The notes: a model not told the origin generated them from the letters alone. 64,000 nt of DNA from Paenibacillus sp. OK003 (GCF_900109515.1 NZ_FOBD01000002.1:248001-312000); one strand, 5' to 3'; shown: positions 1 through 9,640, counted from the stretch's first letter. A program made the numbers and translations.

Positions 1-864
1 AACAAGCGCATCGCGCCTTATTACTGGATGACGGTTCCGGCGGTAGTATTGTTCTTCGTGTTTATGACGCTGCCGGCCCTCCAGGGGATCTACTATTCAT
101 TTACGAACTACAACGGATTCGGTAAAGGTTATGATTTTGTTGGATTCAAAAACTATTTCAATCTCTTTCAGGATGATAATGTAGGCAATGCCTACTGGTT
201 TACCTTCAAGTTTGCGATCGTTGTAACGATCCTGACGAATATTCTAAGCCTACTCATTGCACTCGGGCTGAATGCCAAGATCAAGTTCCGTAACTTTTTC
301 CGTGGCATCTACTTCTTGCCGAATATCCTGAGTGTATTGATCGTAGGTTACATATTTAACTACCTGTTCTCCAACGTATTCCCGATCTGGGGACAAAACC
401 TGGGCATTAACGCCTTATCCACCAACATTCTGGGCAGCGAAAGCCTGGCATGGATTGGGATCGTGATTGTAGCGGTATGGCAATCCGTTGCGTTGAATAC
501 GATTCTGTATTTGGCGGGATTGCAAACGATCCCTACGACATTGTATGAAGCATCAAATCTGGACGGCGCCGGCAAATGGCGTGAATTCTGGAGCATTACA
601 TTTCCGCTTATTGCCCCGTTCTTCACAATTAATATGGTGCTGGCGATGAAAAACTCACTGATGGTCTTTGACCAAATCGTGGCTTTGACCAATGGTGGAC
701 CGGGACGGGCAACACAGTCCATCTCCCATCTGATCTACACGGGTGGATTTGAAGGCGGCGAATATGCATATCAATCTGCGAACTCGGTTATCTATTTCAT
801 CGTTATTGCGGTGATTTCGATTCTGCAAATCCGGTTCCTGCAAAGAAGGGAGACGGATCTGTAA
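1..864 (+). CDS. Sugar ABC transporter permease, MalF/UgpA type (5' end outside window)
   Basis: Inner-membrane subunit of a carbohydrate importer. The frame is open from base 1 (reads NKRIAPYYWMTVPAV), so the start codon lies upstream and the ATG at 28 is internal. Several hydrophobic segments are visible, and the C-terminal half carries the EAA-type loop (YEASNLDGAGKWREFWSITFPLI) that docks on a shared ATPase of the MsmX type. The next permease starts inside its stop codon (TAATG), so the two are translationally coupled. The substrate-binding lipoprotein of this operon must lie left of the window. The sugar cannot be read from the sequence. Confidence 0.93.
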   Translation, partial: NKRIAPYYWMTVPAVVLFFVFMTLPALQGIYYSFTNYNGFGKGYDFVGFKNYFNLFQDDNVGNAYWFTFKFAIVVTILTNILSLLIALGLNAKIKFRNFFRGIYFLPNILSVLIVGYIFNYLFSNVFPIWGQNLGINALSTNILGSESLAWIGIVIVAVWQSVALNTILYLAGLQTIPTTLYEASNLDGAGKWREFWSITFPLIAPFFTINMVLAMKNSLMVFDQIVALTNGGPGRATQSISHLIYTGGFEGGEYAYQSANSVIYFIVIAVISILQIRFLQRRETDL

Positions 865-1691
865 TGAGAAGTCGTTTACGTACCAACTGGCCCGTTATGT
901 TGTTGATTGTTCTGGGTACCTTGTTCATTCTGTTCCCTTTATATATGACGGTTACGATCGCATTGAAGAATCCGGAGCAAATGGCCCAATCCGTCTTTGC
1001 TATTCCGACGACGCTTCACTGGGAGAACTTTGCAAGTGCAATAGATATGACAAACTTCTTCCAATCGTTCCGTAACAGTGCCATTGTTACTGCGTCAACA
1101 GTCATTCTGACCTTGCTCAGTAACTCCATGGTTGCTTATGCGATTGCACGGAATATGGAGAAACGGAAATTTTTCAAAGGGCTGTACTATTACTTCGTCA
1201 GCGCGATGTTCATTCCGTTTCCAATCATTATGCTGCCGATTGTTAAGCTGACTGCATCACTGGAAATGACCAATCTGCTGGGTCTTATCTTGCTGCATAC
1301 GGTGTATGGTCTCGCCTTTAACGTATTTGTGTATGTAGGTTATATTCGGTCCATTCCGGTAGCGCTGGAGGAGGCAGCCTTTGTAGATGGAGCGACAACT
1401 TGGGGTACGTTCTGGAAAATCATTTTCCCATTGATGGCGCCGATCAGTGCCACGGTTGGTATCCTAACTTGTCTGTCTACTTACAATGACTTCCTGCTGC
1501 CACTCATTATTATTAGTGACCCGGCACAATACACACTACCACTGGTACAATATGTGTTTCAAGGTCAATTTAATACCGACTTCAACTTGGCGTTTGCATC
1601 GTACCTGCTGGCGTTGCTGCCGATGATCATCATTTATCTTTTTGCACAGAAGTGGATCATCAACGGTGTAACGCAAGGCTCAGTGAAATAA
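864..1691 (+). CDS. Sugar ABC transporter permease, MalG/UgpE type
   Basis: Second membrane subunit of the importer whose first permease ends at 864; the ATG shares one base with that stop codon. It has 275 residues, an N-terminal transmembrane helix after a short basic segment (MRSRLRTN), and the EAA loop (LEEAAFVDGATTWGTFWKIIFPLM) in the second half. It ends with the family-typical C-terminus (WIINGVTQGSVK). A T-tailed hairpin follows, so this is the last gene of the operon. No ATPase gene is present, as usual for Firmicutes importers that share MsmX. Confidence 0.94.
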   Translation: MRSRLRTNWPVMLLIVLGTLFILFPLYMTVTIALKNPEQMAQSVFAIPTTLHWENFASAIDMTNFFQSFRNSAIVTASTVILTLLSNSMVAYAIARNMEKRKFFKGLYYYFVSAMFIPFPIIMLPIVKLTASLEMTNLLGLILLHTVYGLAFNVFVYVGYIRSIPVALEEAAFVDGATTWGTFWKIIFPLMAPISATVGILTCLSTYNDFLLPLIIISDPAQYTLPLVQYVFQGQFNTDFNLAFASYLLALLPMIIIYLFAQKWIINGVTQGSVK

Positions 1692-1700
1692 TGAAGAATA

Positions 1701-1733
1701 GGGGCGGACTCATGGAGTTCGTTCCTTTTTTTT
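1701..1733 (+). terminator. Rho-independent terminator
   Basis: GGGGCGGACTC pairs, with several G-T pairs, with GAGTTCGTTCC across an ATG loop, and is followed by eight T. It ends the permease operon. Confidence 0.8.
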
Positions 1734-1849
1734 CATGAGCTTCTGGTTTGTGGAGCTATCCTGTATTTAAGTGATTGATTAAGATAGGGAATTGTGCTAT
1801 TTTTTAGTCGTTAGTTTAATCACTAAACAAAGATCGGTGAAGGAGATCA

Positions 1850-1903
1850 ATGAGCCAAGATGTAAACGCTCCAATACTTGGCGATGATGGAATTCCGGCA
1901 TAA
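1850..1903 (+). CDS. Possible 17-residue leader peptide
   Basis: ATG preceded by AAGGAG at good spacing opens a short frame, MSQDVNAPILGDDGIPA, ended by TAA. It lies about 70 bp before the sensor kinase and after a terminator, so it would be the first translated frame of the kinase mRNA. I recognise no family. The evidence is only a good ribosome site and an intact short frame, so it may be chance or a remnant. Confidence 0.25.
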   Translation: MSQDVNAPILGDDGIPA

Positions 1904-1974
1904 TTGTACTCAATCGTCACCCAACATGAGAAGCGGGTGGCGATTTCTTTTACATGCGGGGAGGAGAATGGGGT

Positions 1975-3762
1975 TTGCGAGTGAATTGGGGCAGATGGAA
2001 CTCGTTGCGCAATCAGATTTTTGTTGGTTTTGTACTGGTGATGCTGGTGGTGTTATTTATTGCGGGAATCGCCGCCTATGACCGGGTATCCGGTTTGCTG
2101 AAGACCAATGCGGAGAAGCACATCCATCAAACTGCTGTTCAGGCTAATGGCAGACTGGATGCCTTAATCGCACAGGTTAACTCGCTGACAGCTCAAGTGG
2201 CAGATGATTCTTATGTGCAGCGTTTGCTGAGCAATGAGAAAGGTGGGGAAACGGCTACGTTTAATCAGCGTCAAGCGCTCTTGCAGGTTGTGAGCAGCTA
2301 TCCGTCCTTTATGAGCGGTGTGCAGAGTCTGGAAATCTATACGACAACTTACAGCAGAATATTTCCCATGGATGACCGATCTTTGGATGGAAGGCTCGGA
2401 CGTAACTGGATAGCGGAAGCAGACGCGGAGAAGGGAAGGCTGGTCTGGGTCGGTCCCGACCCGGAAGATCCGGGGGTCATTATGGCTATTCGGCGAATCA
2501 GCCTGATGGATCGGGCTTTTGAACCTGGCGGTTATGTCGTGGTGCGGATGCAGCGCAGCTTTTTTCAACTGAATGACTTGGATGCTGAGGACGACGTAGA
2601 GGATTCAATTCTGCTGGTGGATGCGGCAGGAAGTGTAGTTACTTCCAATCTGGACGCTAGTCTGGATGTGAAGGCACTCCTAAGCAGTGATAGCTCTGTA
2701 GTGCAGACCCGGGATGAGCCTTATATCGTCGTTAGACAGCATTCCGAAATCACAGGATGGACGCTGGCGGTTCTTACTCCTGTGAGCGAGACGACGGAGG
2801 GTGTATCCATTCTTCGGACGGCACTGCTTATTTCCGGCTTGTTTGGCGTCGTGCTGTTCCTCATTATGTCTTTTCTCTTGTCCACCATGATTACACGTCC
2901 CATCACCCGTCTGATGAGGGCCATGCGTAGTGCACGCCCGGGAGCCATGAAGCCCAACATTATGTTCAGCTCAACGATGGAGATTCACAGGCTCAATGAA
3001 GTATACAATCAGATGGTTTATCGGCTGAACGAGTTGACCGAGGAGATCTACGAGAAGGAAATCATGCAGTCCCGCACAGAACTGAAAGCTCTGCAGTCGC
3101 AGATCAATCCTCATTTTCTGTTTAACACGCTGGAGGCGTTCTACTGGTCACTTGAAGACAAGGGAGATGAGGAAATGGCGCGTATGGTTGTGGCAATGTC
3201 CCGCCTATTTCGCTACATCATCACCAGTCCCAATCAGGATGAATGGGTTACGATTGCCGATGAACTGGAGCACGCGGAGCGTTATCTTCGAATTATGGAG
3301 ATGAGGCTGGGAGAAAGGCTGCAATGGGAGATCAGACTGAGTGATGCAATGCGCACCGTGAGAATTCCCAAATTGCTCATACAGCCCTTGGTGGAGAATG
3401 CCATCCTTCACGGGATCGAGAGCAAAATCGAACCGGGAAAGGTAAGCATCTATGTAGATGCTTCCACGCAGGAGGGTCTGGTCCATATCGAAGTTCGGGA
3501 TGATGGTCCCGGCATGGATGATTCCCGGCTTCAATCTGTTGTTCGCGCATTGAATGGTGGACCTGCTGTTTCCGACAAGGGAACAGGTGTGGGGCTGATT
3601 AACGTGCATCGCAGGTTGAAGCTTTATTTTGGCAGTCAGCTTGGCGAGTTGTGCAGGCTTACCATTACGAGCGAGGTCGGTGAAGGGACTGTTATTCGCT
3701 TTGATATTCCGAAGGATACGGAGGGTGCATATGATTCATGGCAGAACAATTCTAATCGTTGA
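1975..3762 (+). CDS. Sensor histidine kinase, YesM type
   Basis: Membrane kinase of a two-component pair. One transmembrane helix near the N-terminus (FVGFVLVMLVVLFIAGIAA) is followed by an extracellular sensor region of about 250 residues, a second helix (TALLISGLFGVVLFLIMSFLL), a HAMP segment, and the LytS/YesM phosphoacceptor motif QINPHFLFNTL with His near residue 380. The ATPase domain shows NAILHG and DDGPGM. The frame is open from an ATG at 1954, but that codon has no ribosome site. GGGGAGGAG at 1958-1966 fits TTG 1975 best (GTG 1981 is the alternative). It overlaps the response regulator by 32 bp. In Bacillales such pairs usually control the neighbouring sugar ABC operon, here 4646-7794. 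Confidence 0.92.
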   Translation: MRVNWGRWNSLRNQIFVGFVLVMLVVLFIAGIAAYDRVSGLLKTNAEKHIHQTAVQANGRLDALIAQVNSLTAQVADDSYVQRLLSNEKGGETATFNQRQALLQVVSSYPSFMSGVQSLEIYTTTYSRIFPMDDRSLDGRLGRNWIAEADAEKGRLVWVGPDPEDPGVIMAIRRISLMDRAFEPGGYVVVRMQRSFFQLNDLDAEDDVEDSILLVDAAGSVVTSNLDASLDVKALLSSDSSVVQTRDEPYIVVRQHSEITGWTLAVLTPVSETTEGVSILRTALLISGLFGVVLFLIMSFLLSTMITRPITRLMRAMRSARPGAMKPNIMFSSTMEIHRLNEVYNQMVYRLNELTEEIYEKEIMQSRTELKALQSQINPHFLFNTLEAFYWSLEDKGDEEMARMVVAMSRLFRYIITSPNQDEWVTIADELEHAERYLRIMEMRLGERLQWEIRLSDAMRTVRIPKLLIQPLVENAILHGIESKIEPGKVSIYVDASTQEGLVHIEVRDDGPGMDDSRLQSVVRALNGGPAVSDKGTGVGLINVHRRLKLYFGSQLGELCRLTITSEVGEGTVIRFDIPKDTEGAYDSWQNNSNR

Positions 3763-4534
3763 TGATGAGCCGCGTACACGAGAAGGCATTCGCAAAACGC
3801 TGGAAGGCTGGTCAGCAGGCCGTAATAAAATTCGAACTGCGGCAAGTGGAGTAGAGGCAGCGGCATGGCTCCGGGAACAGACGGCGGACCTTTTGATTAC
3901 AGATGTTCGCATGCCAGAATTCTCTGGCCTGTCTCTCGTTGAAGCCGTTCAGCAGCTTCCGAGCAAACCAGTTGTGCTGATTATGTCAGGTCATTCTGAC
4001 TTCCAATATGCTCAGCAGGCCATTAAATTTGGCGTGGTAGATTATTTGCTTAAACCGATTGAGAAGGAACTGCTTATTCAGACGGTAGAGAAGGCTTTGC
4101 AGCTTGGACAACAACAACGGCGTATTCAAATGATGCAGAAGTTGGTTGACCCCAAGCTGCTGGATGCCAAAGAACGGGGAGATCAGAGGCTTAATCCCCA
4201 GATCAGTGAAGCTGTTGCCTATGTGGAAGCCCATCTTAGCGAGCATGTTACCCTGCGGGAAATTGCTGATATGCTGCATTTGAACTCAAGTTATTTTAGC
4301 GTTCTGTTCAAGGAGCAGATCGGGATTAATTTCAGCGAATTTCTAACCCGTACGCGTATTCAGCGGGCGAAGGAGATGCTTGTGCAGACGGCCCTGCCCA
4401 TCTCGGAGATTGCCGAACAGGTCGGCTACCAGACGGATAAATATTTTATTAAGGTATTCAAAAGTCTCGAAGGGCTCAGCCCAAGCAAATATCGTCATTC
4501 CATTACGGTTCGTAAAGAGACTGAATTACCATAA
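3731..4534 (+). CDS. Response regulator with AraC DNA-binding domain, YesN type
   Basis: Partner of the preceding kinase. Residues 1-125 form a receiver domain (ILIVDDE, phosphoacceptor Asp58 in LLITDVRMPE, conserved Lys in DYLLKPI). Residues about 160-262 form two AraC helix-turn-helix units, ending GYQTDKYFIKVFKSLEGLSPSKYR. The start is ATG 3731 behind GGAGGG; an in-frame extension to 3629 exists but lies deep inside the kinase gene. The protein is 267 residues. It probably activates the sugar importer that begins at 4646. Confidence 0.93.
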   Translation: MIHGRTILIVDDEPRTREGIRKTLEGWSAGRNKIRTAASGVEAAAWLREQTADLLITDVRMPEFSGLSLVEAVQQLPSKPVVLIMSGHSDFQYAQQAIKFGVVDYLLKPIEKELLIQTVEKALQLGQQQRRIQMMQKLVDPKLLDAKERGDQRLNPQISEAVAYVEAHLSEHVTLREIADMLHLNSSYFSVLFKEQIGINFSEFLTRTRIQRAKEMLVQTALPISEIAEQVGYQTDKYFIKVFKSLEGLSPSKYRHSITVRKETELP

Positions 4535-4598
4535 AATAGTGGAGTTTTTCCAAATCATCCTGGTCTTATGGGGGAGATGTACCCATGCTACAATTTTA

Positions 4599-4612
4599 TT
4601 AAAGCGGTTACA
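4599..4612 (+). promoter_or_regulatory. Candidate cre (CcpA) site upstream of sugar ABC operon
   Basis: TTAAAGCGGTTACA matches the catabolite-responsive consensus TGNAARCGNWWWCA at all but one defined position. It starts 5 bases after a -10-like TACAAT (4589-4594) and lies 34 bp before the lipoprotein start, a position expected for carbon catabolite repression. The matching -35 box is weak, in line with an activator-dependent promoter. Confidence 0.5.
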
Positions 4613-4645
4613 TCAACCGAATAACCATTACAGGGGGTTAGGAAT

Positions 4646-5965
4646 ATGAGAAAAAAGCCAATAGCAATGCTACTGACATGGACACTTATCCTCGCCGTGT
4701 TTTTATCCGGATGCAGCAATTCAGGTTCTGACGGAGAGGGTGAAGCGAGCGGTAGTGGCTCTGACGGAAAAGTGACCCTCAAGTTTATGCATCTTTGGCC
4801 AGCAGGCAGCTCTGCACAGCAGAATAAGCTGGTCAACGAGATCATCAAACAGTACCAGACCGATCATCCCAACGTGACCATCAAACAGGAAGTGCTGGAG
4901 AATGAGCAATATAAGAACAAATTGAAAATCCTTTCCGCATCCAATGAACTCCCGGATGTAGGCGTAACGTGGGCAGCAGGTTTTTTGGAGCCTTATGTGA
5001 AGGGCAATCTGTTTGCTCCGCTGGATGACCTCCTGAGTGGTTCGCTGGAAGGGAAATTCATTGCGGGAACAACCGAAGCGTATGCCGTAGATGGCAAAAC
5101 CTATGCGCTCCCGATTGAGCTGAACATATCTCCCATCTATTACAACAAGGATATTTTTTCCAAATATAATCTGCAGCCCCCGGCCACATATGATGAATTC
5201 CTGAATGTTGTGAAAACGCTGACAGACAATGGTGTGGTTCCCATCGCTCTCGGCAACAAGGATCGATGGACCGGATCTCTCTGGTATATGTATCTGGCCA
5301 ATCGCTTAGGCGGGGATGCATTGGAGAAGGCAATTAACGGCACAGGCAAGTTTGACGATCCTGCCCTGATCCAGGCGGCAGCCGAAGTACAGAAGCTGGT
5401 GGATATGAACGCTTTTAACAAAGGCTACAACGGCCTGTCCAATGATGAAGGCAAATCGGAATTCATGAATGAGAAAGCTGCCATGTACCTCATGGGTACC
5501 TGGGAACTGCCGAACTATACCACCAATCCGGATGTACCGCAGGAGTTCAAGGATAAAATCGGATTTTTCAAATTCCCGACGATGGATGGCGGCAAAAGCG
5601 ATATTAACAGTTGGGTCGGCGGCCCGGGTGTAGGCTTGTTCGTCGCACAGAACTCCAAGGTGAAGGATGAAGCTCAGAAATTCGTTCAATATTTCGTGGA
5701 AAAGTGGGGCGACAGCTCTGTAACCGAAGCGGGCGTTATTCCGGCAACGAAAGTGGACACAGCGGAAGTCAAACTGCCGCAGCTCTATACCGACCTGCTG
5801 AACGAATTGAATCAGGCCAGCAGCCTGACCTTATTCGCCGACGTGCAGATGAAACCGACGGCCGCTCAAGTCCATCTGGACATGATCCAGGCGTTGTTCG
5901 GAAAAGCAGTCACTCCTGAGGAATTTGTAAAGAAGCATCAGGAAGCGATTGATAAAGGCAACTAA
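4646..5965 (+). CDS. Sugar ABC transporter substrate-binding lipoprotein
   Basis: Extracellular solute-binding protein (family 1) that delivers a carbohydrate to the permeases encoded next. Signal peptide MRKKPIAMLLTWTLILAVFL ends in lipobox LSGC, giving a membrane-anchored lipoprotein of 439 residues. The mature part has the usual features: KVTLKFMHLWPAG strand, YALPIELNISPIYYNKDIF, and GTWELPNYT. The start ATG follows GGGGG-rich sequence. Control is probably by the YesM/YesN-like pair just upstream plus CcpA (site at 4599). Confidence 0.94.
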   Translation: MRKKPIAMLLTWTLILAVFLSGCSNSGSDGEGEASGSGSDGKVTLKFMHLWPAGSSAQQNKLVNEIIKQYQTDHPNVTIKQEVLENEQYKNKLKILSASNELPDVGVTWAAGFLEPYVKGNLFAPLDDLLSGSLEGKFIAGTTEAYAVDGKTYALPIELNISPIYYNKDIFSKYNLQPPATYDEFLNVVKTLTDNGVVPIALGNKDRWTGSLWYMYLANRLGGDALEKAINGTGKFDDPALIQAAAEVQKLVDMNAFNKGYNGLSNDEGKSEFMNEKAAMYLMGTWELPNYTTNPDVPQEFKDKIGFFKFPTMDGGKSDINSWVGGPGVGLFVAQNSKVKDEAQKFVQYFVEKWGDSSVTEAGVIPATKVDTAEVKLPQLYTDLLNELNQASSLTLFADVQMKPTAAQVHLDMIQALFGKAVTPEEFVKKHQEAIDKGN

Positions 5966-5994
5966 CGTACAACGCTCATAGGGAGGATATTGTG

Positions 5995-6876
5995 ATGGAT
6001 AAAGTCATGTCCAACCGTTTAGTCGCTGCGTTGTACGTGCTTCCCGCACTGCTGCTGTTATTGGTACTGATCTATATCCCGATCGTGCTGACCGGATATT
6101 ACGGATTGATGCAGTGGGACGGGATCGGCGCAATGACCTTTATCGGTTTTGAAAATTATGCAAGATTGCTTCATGACGCCACGTTCTGGCAGAGTGCATA
6201 CCATACCTTTCTCCTGGCCTTGTTCTCTGCACTGAGTCTGATCGGTTATCTTATGATTGCCCTGGTGTTGTCAGGCAAAATTAAGGGAGCCAACCTGTTT
6301 CGGAAAATATATCTGATTCCGATGCTGCTGTCCTCCGTAGCGATTGCCCAGTTATGGTTGAAGATTTATCACCCCAGCAATGGTGTGCTTAATACCTTTC
6401 TGGAATCTGTCGGTATTGCCAATCCGCCAGCCTGGCTGGCGGAGCCATCCCTGGTATTGTATGCGCTGTTCGTGCCCATCCTGTGGCAGTATGCCGGATT
6501 CTATATTCTGATCTACTATGCTGCACTTAAGAATATCCCGGAATCGTTGGTTGAAGCAGCGCGGATTGATGGAGCAAGCCCTTGGCAGATTGCCTTCCGA
6601 ATCAAGCTGCCCCTGATCACGGAAGTGATCAAAGTGACGATCGTGCTGGCTGTCGTTGGCTCGTTGAAATACTTTGACCTCATTTATGTGATGACGGACG
6701 GTGGACCGAATGGCTCCAGTGAAGTAATGGCTTCTTATATGTATCATCAGGCTTTCCGTGGATTCGACTTTGGTTACGGGAGTGCCGTTGGTTTCTTCCT
6801 GCTCGTGATCTGTCTGGTCGTAACCTGGCTGCTTCGAAAGGCTACGGCATCCAAGGACACCATTCAGTATTCTTGA
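5995..6876 (+). CDS. Sugar ABC transporter permease, MalF/UgpA type
   Basis: Membrane subunit working with the preceding lipoprotein. About six hydrophobic segments are visible, with the EAA loop (LVEAARIDGASPWQIAFRIKLPLI) in the second half and the family motif DLIYVMTDGGPNGSSEVMA near the end. The start is ATG 5995, eight bases after GGGAGG; GTG 5992 is in frame but closer. The gene lies 29 bp after the lipoprotein and 30 bp before the second permease, forming one operon. Confidence 0.94.
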   Translation: MDKVMSNRLVAALYVLPALLLLLVLIYIPIVLTGYYGLMQWDGIGAMTFIGFENYARLLHDATFWQSAYHTFLLALFSALSLIGYLMIALVLSGKIKGANLFRKIYLIPMLLSSVAIAQLWLKIYHPSNGVLNTFLESVGIANPPAWLAEPSLVLYALFVPILWQYAGFYILIYYAALKNIPESLVEAARIDGASPWQIAFRIKLPLITEVIKVTIVLAVVGSLKYFDLIYVMTDGGPNGSSEVMASYMYHQAFRGFDFGYGSAVGFFLLVICLVVTWLLRKATASKDTIQYS

Positions 6877-6906
6877 GTGAAGTGAAATGAAAGGAGGCCC
6901 ATCCCT

Positions 6907-7794
6907 GTGAAGACCGATACCGCGGTTCGGTTGCCAGCCTATCCGGGAACAGGCACAGGACCGACCGTGCTAAGAAGGCTCGGCTATGTCCTGCTCTACA
7001 GCCTGTTGATTCTGGTGGCGCTGCTGCAGATTCTGCCCTTGATATGGCTGCTGCTGTTCTCGCTAAAGAACAATCAGGAAGTATTCGATATGGCACCGTT
7101 TGCCCTTCCCGCGACTCCGCGTTGGGAGAATTATGTGAAGGTGTGGACGGAAGGCAACATTAGCTTATATTTCTTCAATAGTGTCTGGATCACGCTGGTT
7201 TCCGTTGTGTTCACTGTACTGTTCGCGAGTCTGGTCACCTTCGCAATAACCCGCATGCGCTGGAAAGGGCGTTCTCTGGTGCTCGGATTGTTCATGGTGG
7301 GGATGATGATCCCTGTGCATTCTACGCTGATTCCGTTGTTTAGCCTGTTTCTGAAGCTTCACCTTACGGATCATCCATTGTCGGTCATTCTATCATATAT
7401 CGCGTTTAATATGCCGATCACGATTATGATCCTGCTTGGCTTCTACTACGCCCTTCCACGGGAAGTGGAGGAAGCAGCCGTGATGGACGGCTGCTCTGTC
7501 CATCGGATTTTCTTCCGTATCGTCTTGCCGATGACATCCTCGGTGATCGCCACGACGGCGATCATCAACATGATTTATGACTGGAACGAATTCATCTTCG
7601 TGAATACGTTCATCAGCACAGATGCGTACAAGACGCTGACCGTTGGGGTGCAGAATTTTATTGGACAGTACACAACGGATTGGGGAGCGATTGGTGCGAC
7701 ACTGATGATCAGCATCCTGCCGATCCTGATCGCTTTCCTCGTCTTGAGCAATCGAATCGTGGAGGGTATTGCTGCCGGATCGGTAAAAGGATAG
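6907..7794 (+). CDS. Sugar ABC transporter permease, MalG/UgpE type
   Basis: Second permease of the 4646-7794 operon, 295 residues. GTG start behind AAAGGAGG. It has a roughly 25-residue cytoplasmic N-terminus, six predicted membrane segments, and the EAA loop (EVEEAAVMDGCSVHRIFFRIVLPM). The C-terminus RIVEGIAAGSVKG is typical of the family. A strong terminator follows, so the operon has three genes and no ATPase. Confidence 0.94.
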   Translation: MKTDTAVRLPAYPGTGTGPTVLRRLGYVLLYSLLILVALLQILPLIWLLLFSLKNNQEVFDMAPFALPATPRWENYVKVWTEGNISLYFFNSVWITLVSVVFTVLFASLVTFAITRMRWKGRSLVLGLFMVGMMIPVHSTLIPLFSLFLKLHLTDHPLSVILSYIAFNMPITIMILLGFYYALPREVEEAAVMDGCSVHRIFFRIVLPMTSSVIATTAIINMIYDWNEFIFVNTFISTDAYKTLTVGVQNFIGQYTTDWGAIGATLMISILPILIAFLVLSNRIVEGIAAGSVKG

Positions 7795-7838
7795 ATCTGA
7801 GCACCACACATGAGTTATTGGCTAATTTAAACCTTGGA

Positions 7839-7880
7839 CCCTTACATATCCCGATCCAATAGGGATGTGTGAGGGTTTTT
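7839..7880 (+). terminator. Rho-independent terminator
   Basis: A 14-bp stem (CCCTTACATATCCC with GGGATGTGTGAGGG, G-T pairs allowed) is followed by TTTTT. It closes the sugar importer operon. The rest of the 7795-8100 gap is AT-rich and must hold the promoter of the MATE gene; I cannot place that promoter with confidence. Confidence 0.88.
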
Positions 7881-8100
7881 GCTCATCGCTACGGACTTCT
7901 TCTATCTCCCCAGATCGTGTATTTATAACGAGTATATCGATTTAGTTATTCTCTATAATGCAAATTAAATGAAAGAACTGAAAATACCTATTATTGGAAT
8001 TACAAAAAACTTTCAAGTTTTTTCGCAAAACTACTGCATTTTCAAACTACCTGTGCTAACATACCCTAAGAATTAAAGCCCACACGGGAAAGGTGAGAAA

Positions 8101-9507
8101 ATGACAGCAATATCCTCAACCCAAGAGTCCCTGCGTTCGGATGCCAAGGATCTGAATCTGATTCGGCTAACATGGCCTATTTTCCTGGAACTCTTCTTGT
8201 TTATGTTGATGGGGAGCGTGGATACGTTCATGCTCAGTTCAGTGTCCGATAATGCAGTATCCGGGGTCGGAGCAGCCAACCAGATTATTTCCATTGCGAT
8301 TCTTGTACTGGAAGTCATTGGACATGGCGCTGCTATTGTTGTGGCTCAATATATTGGTTCGAAGAAGTTGAGTGAGGCGGCACAGGTCACGGGTAATGCG
8401 ATTACACTTAATTTGATTGTTGGACTGATCCTGAGCGGAAGCTTTCTTCTGTTCGGAGGACATCTGCTTACACTGCTTCATATTCAAGGTGAAATATACG
8501 ATTTTGCCCGTTCTTATATAAGTATTGTCGGAGGCGGGATCTTCCTTCAGGCGCTGATTAACGCGCTGGCCGCGACGATTCGTACCCATGGTTACACCAA
8601 AGAGACGATGTATGTTTCCGTTCTGATGAACGTGATTCACGTCGTGGGTAACTACGCCCTCATTTTTGGTCATTTTGGCTTGCCAAAGCTTGGTGTGGAA
8701 GGGGCAGCGATCTCTACGGTTGGAAGCCGTCTGATCTGCCTGATAATTTTCTTCTGGTTGCTCTATCGGGTAATGGATGTAAGGGTGGAGTTCGGTTATT
8801 ACATCAATCTTTCGAAGAAGTTTATCAGCAAAATCTTGCGAATCGGTATCCCCTCTGCACTGGAATCTGTTGTATATCAGTCCTGCCAGCTCGTCTTCAC
8901 ACTGTACGTGACCTATCTGGGTGCTGAAGCGATGGCAACCCGGCAATATGCGGGTAACATTTCAAGCTACATCTATCTGTTTAGCATGGCGATCGGAATG
9001 GGAACATCCATTATTGTTGGCCGGCTTGTCGGTGCAAGGCGCAAGAACGATGCATACAAACGGGTATTTGACAGTGTGAAATGGGCGCTACTCGCTACGG
9101 TTGTGATCGATGTGATTATTATTCTCTTCCGTGTTCCACTGATGAGTGTGTTCACGGATAATCCGGAAATTATAAAACTGGGCGCACAGGTCATCCTGCT
9201 CAGTCTTCTGCTGGAGACCGGGCGAACCTGCAATATTGTGATTATTGGCTCGCTTCGTGCCGCAGGTGATGCGAAGTTCCCGGTATACATGGGACTGATC
9301 TCCATGGTCTGCATGAGCCTACCGCTAGGCTACCTGCTGGTGTTCAAGCTTCACATGGGGCTCGCCGGTGTATGGCTTGCGATTGCCGCAGACGAGTGGA
9401 CACGTGCTGTTATTATGTATTTCCGCTGGAAGAGCCGGGCTTGGGAGAAACATGATCTGTTGGATCATGAGGAGGAAATTGGAGCTCAGCCGGTACCGGC
9501 AGTATAA
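8101..9507 (+). CDS. MATE-family multidrug/toxin exporter
   Basis: Cation-coupled exporter of 468 residues with twelve hydrophobic segments in two similar halves. Family marks: WPIFLELFLFMLMGSVDTFMLS at the start of the first half, GVGAANQI, and the second-half counterpart RIGIPSALESVVYQSCQLVFTLYV. ATG follows AAAGGTGAG. The gene is a single unit between terminators and there is no adjacent regulator. The substrate cannot be told from sequence. Confidence 0.93.
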   Translation: MTAISSTQESLRSDAKDLNLIRLTWPIFLELFLFMLMGSVDTFMLSSVSDNAVSGVGAANQIISIAILVLEVIGHGAAIVVAQYIGSKKLSEAAQVTGNAITLNLIVGLILSGSFLLFGGHLLTLLHIQGEIYDFARSYISIVGGGIFLQALINALAATIRTHGYTKETMYVSVLMNVIHVVGNYALIFGHFGLPKLGVEGAAISTVGSRLICLIIFFWLLYRVMDVRVEFGYYINLSKKFISKILRIGIPSALESVVYQSCQLVFTLYVTYLGAEAMATRQYAGNISSYIYLFSMAIGMGTSIIVGRLVGARRKNDAYKRVFDSVKWALLATVVIDVIIILFRVPLMSVFTDNPEIIKLGAQVILLSLLLETGRTCNIVIIGSLRAAGDAKFPVYMGLISMVCMSLPLGYLLVFKLHMGLAGVWLAIAADEWTRAVIMYFRWKSRAWEKHDLLDHEEEIGAQPVPAV

Positions 9508-9589
9508 TGGTGGTTTTGGGAAACCAATTTGATTTGAGCGATTTATAAAAATAAAAGGTGCCGCACTTGGGGCGTTAGTCAGATTAAAG

Positions 9590-9640
9590 AAGAGCCGATC
9601 ATGGGATGGAGCATTCCTCCTGATGAGGGGCTCTTTTTTC
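9590..9640 (+). terminator. Rho-independent terminator
   Basis: AAGAGCC (9590-9596) pairs with GGCTCTT (9629-9635) around a loop that itself can fold, then a T run. It ends the MATE transcript. Confidence 0.75.
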
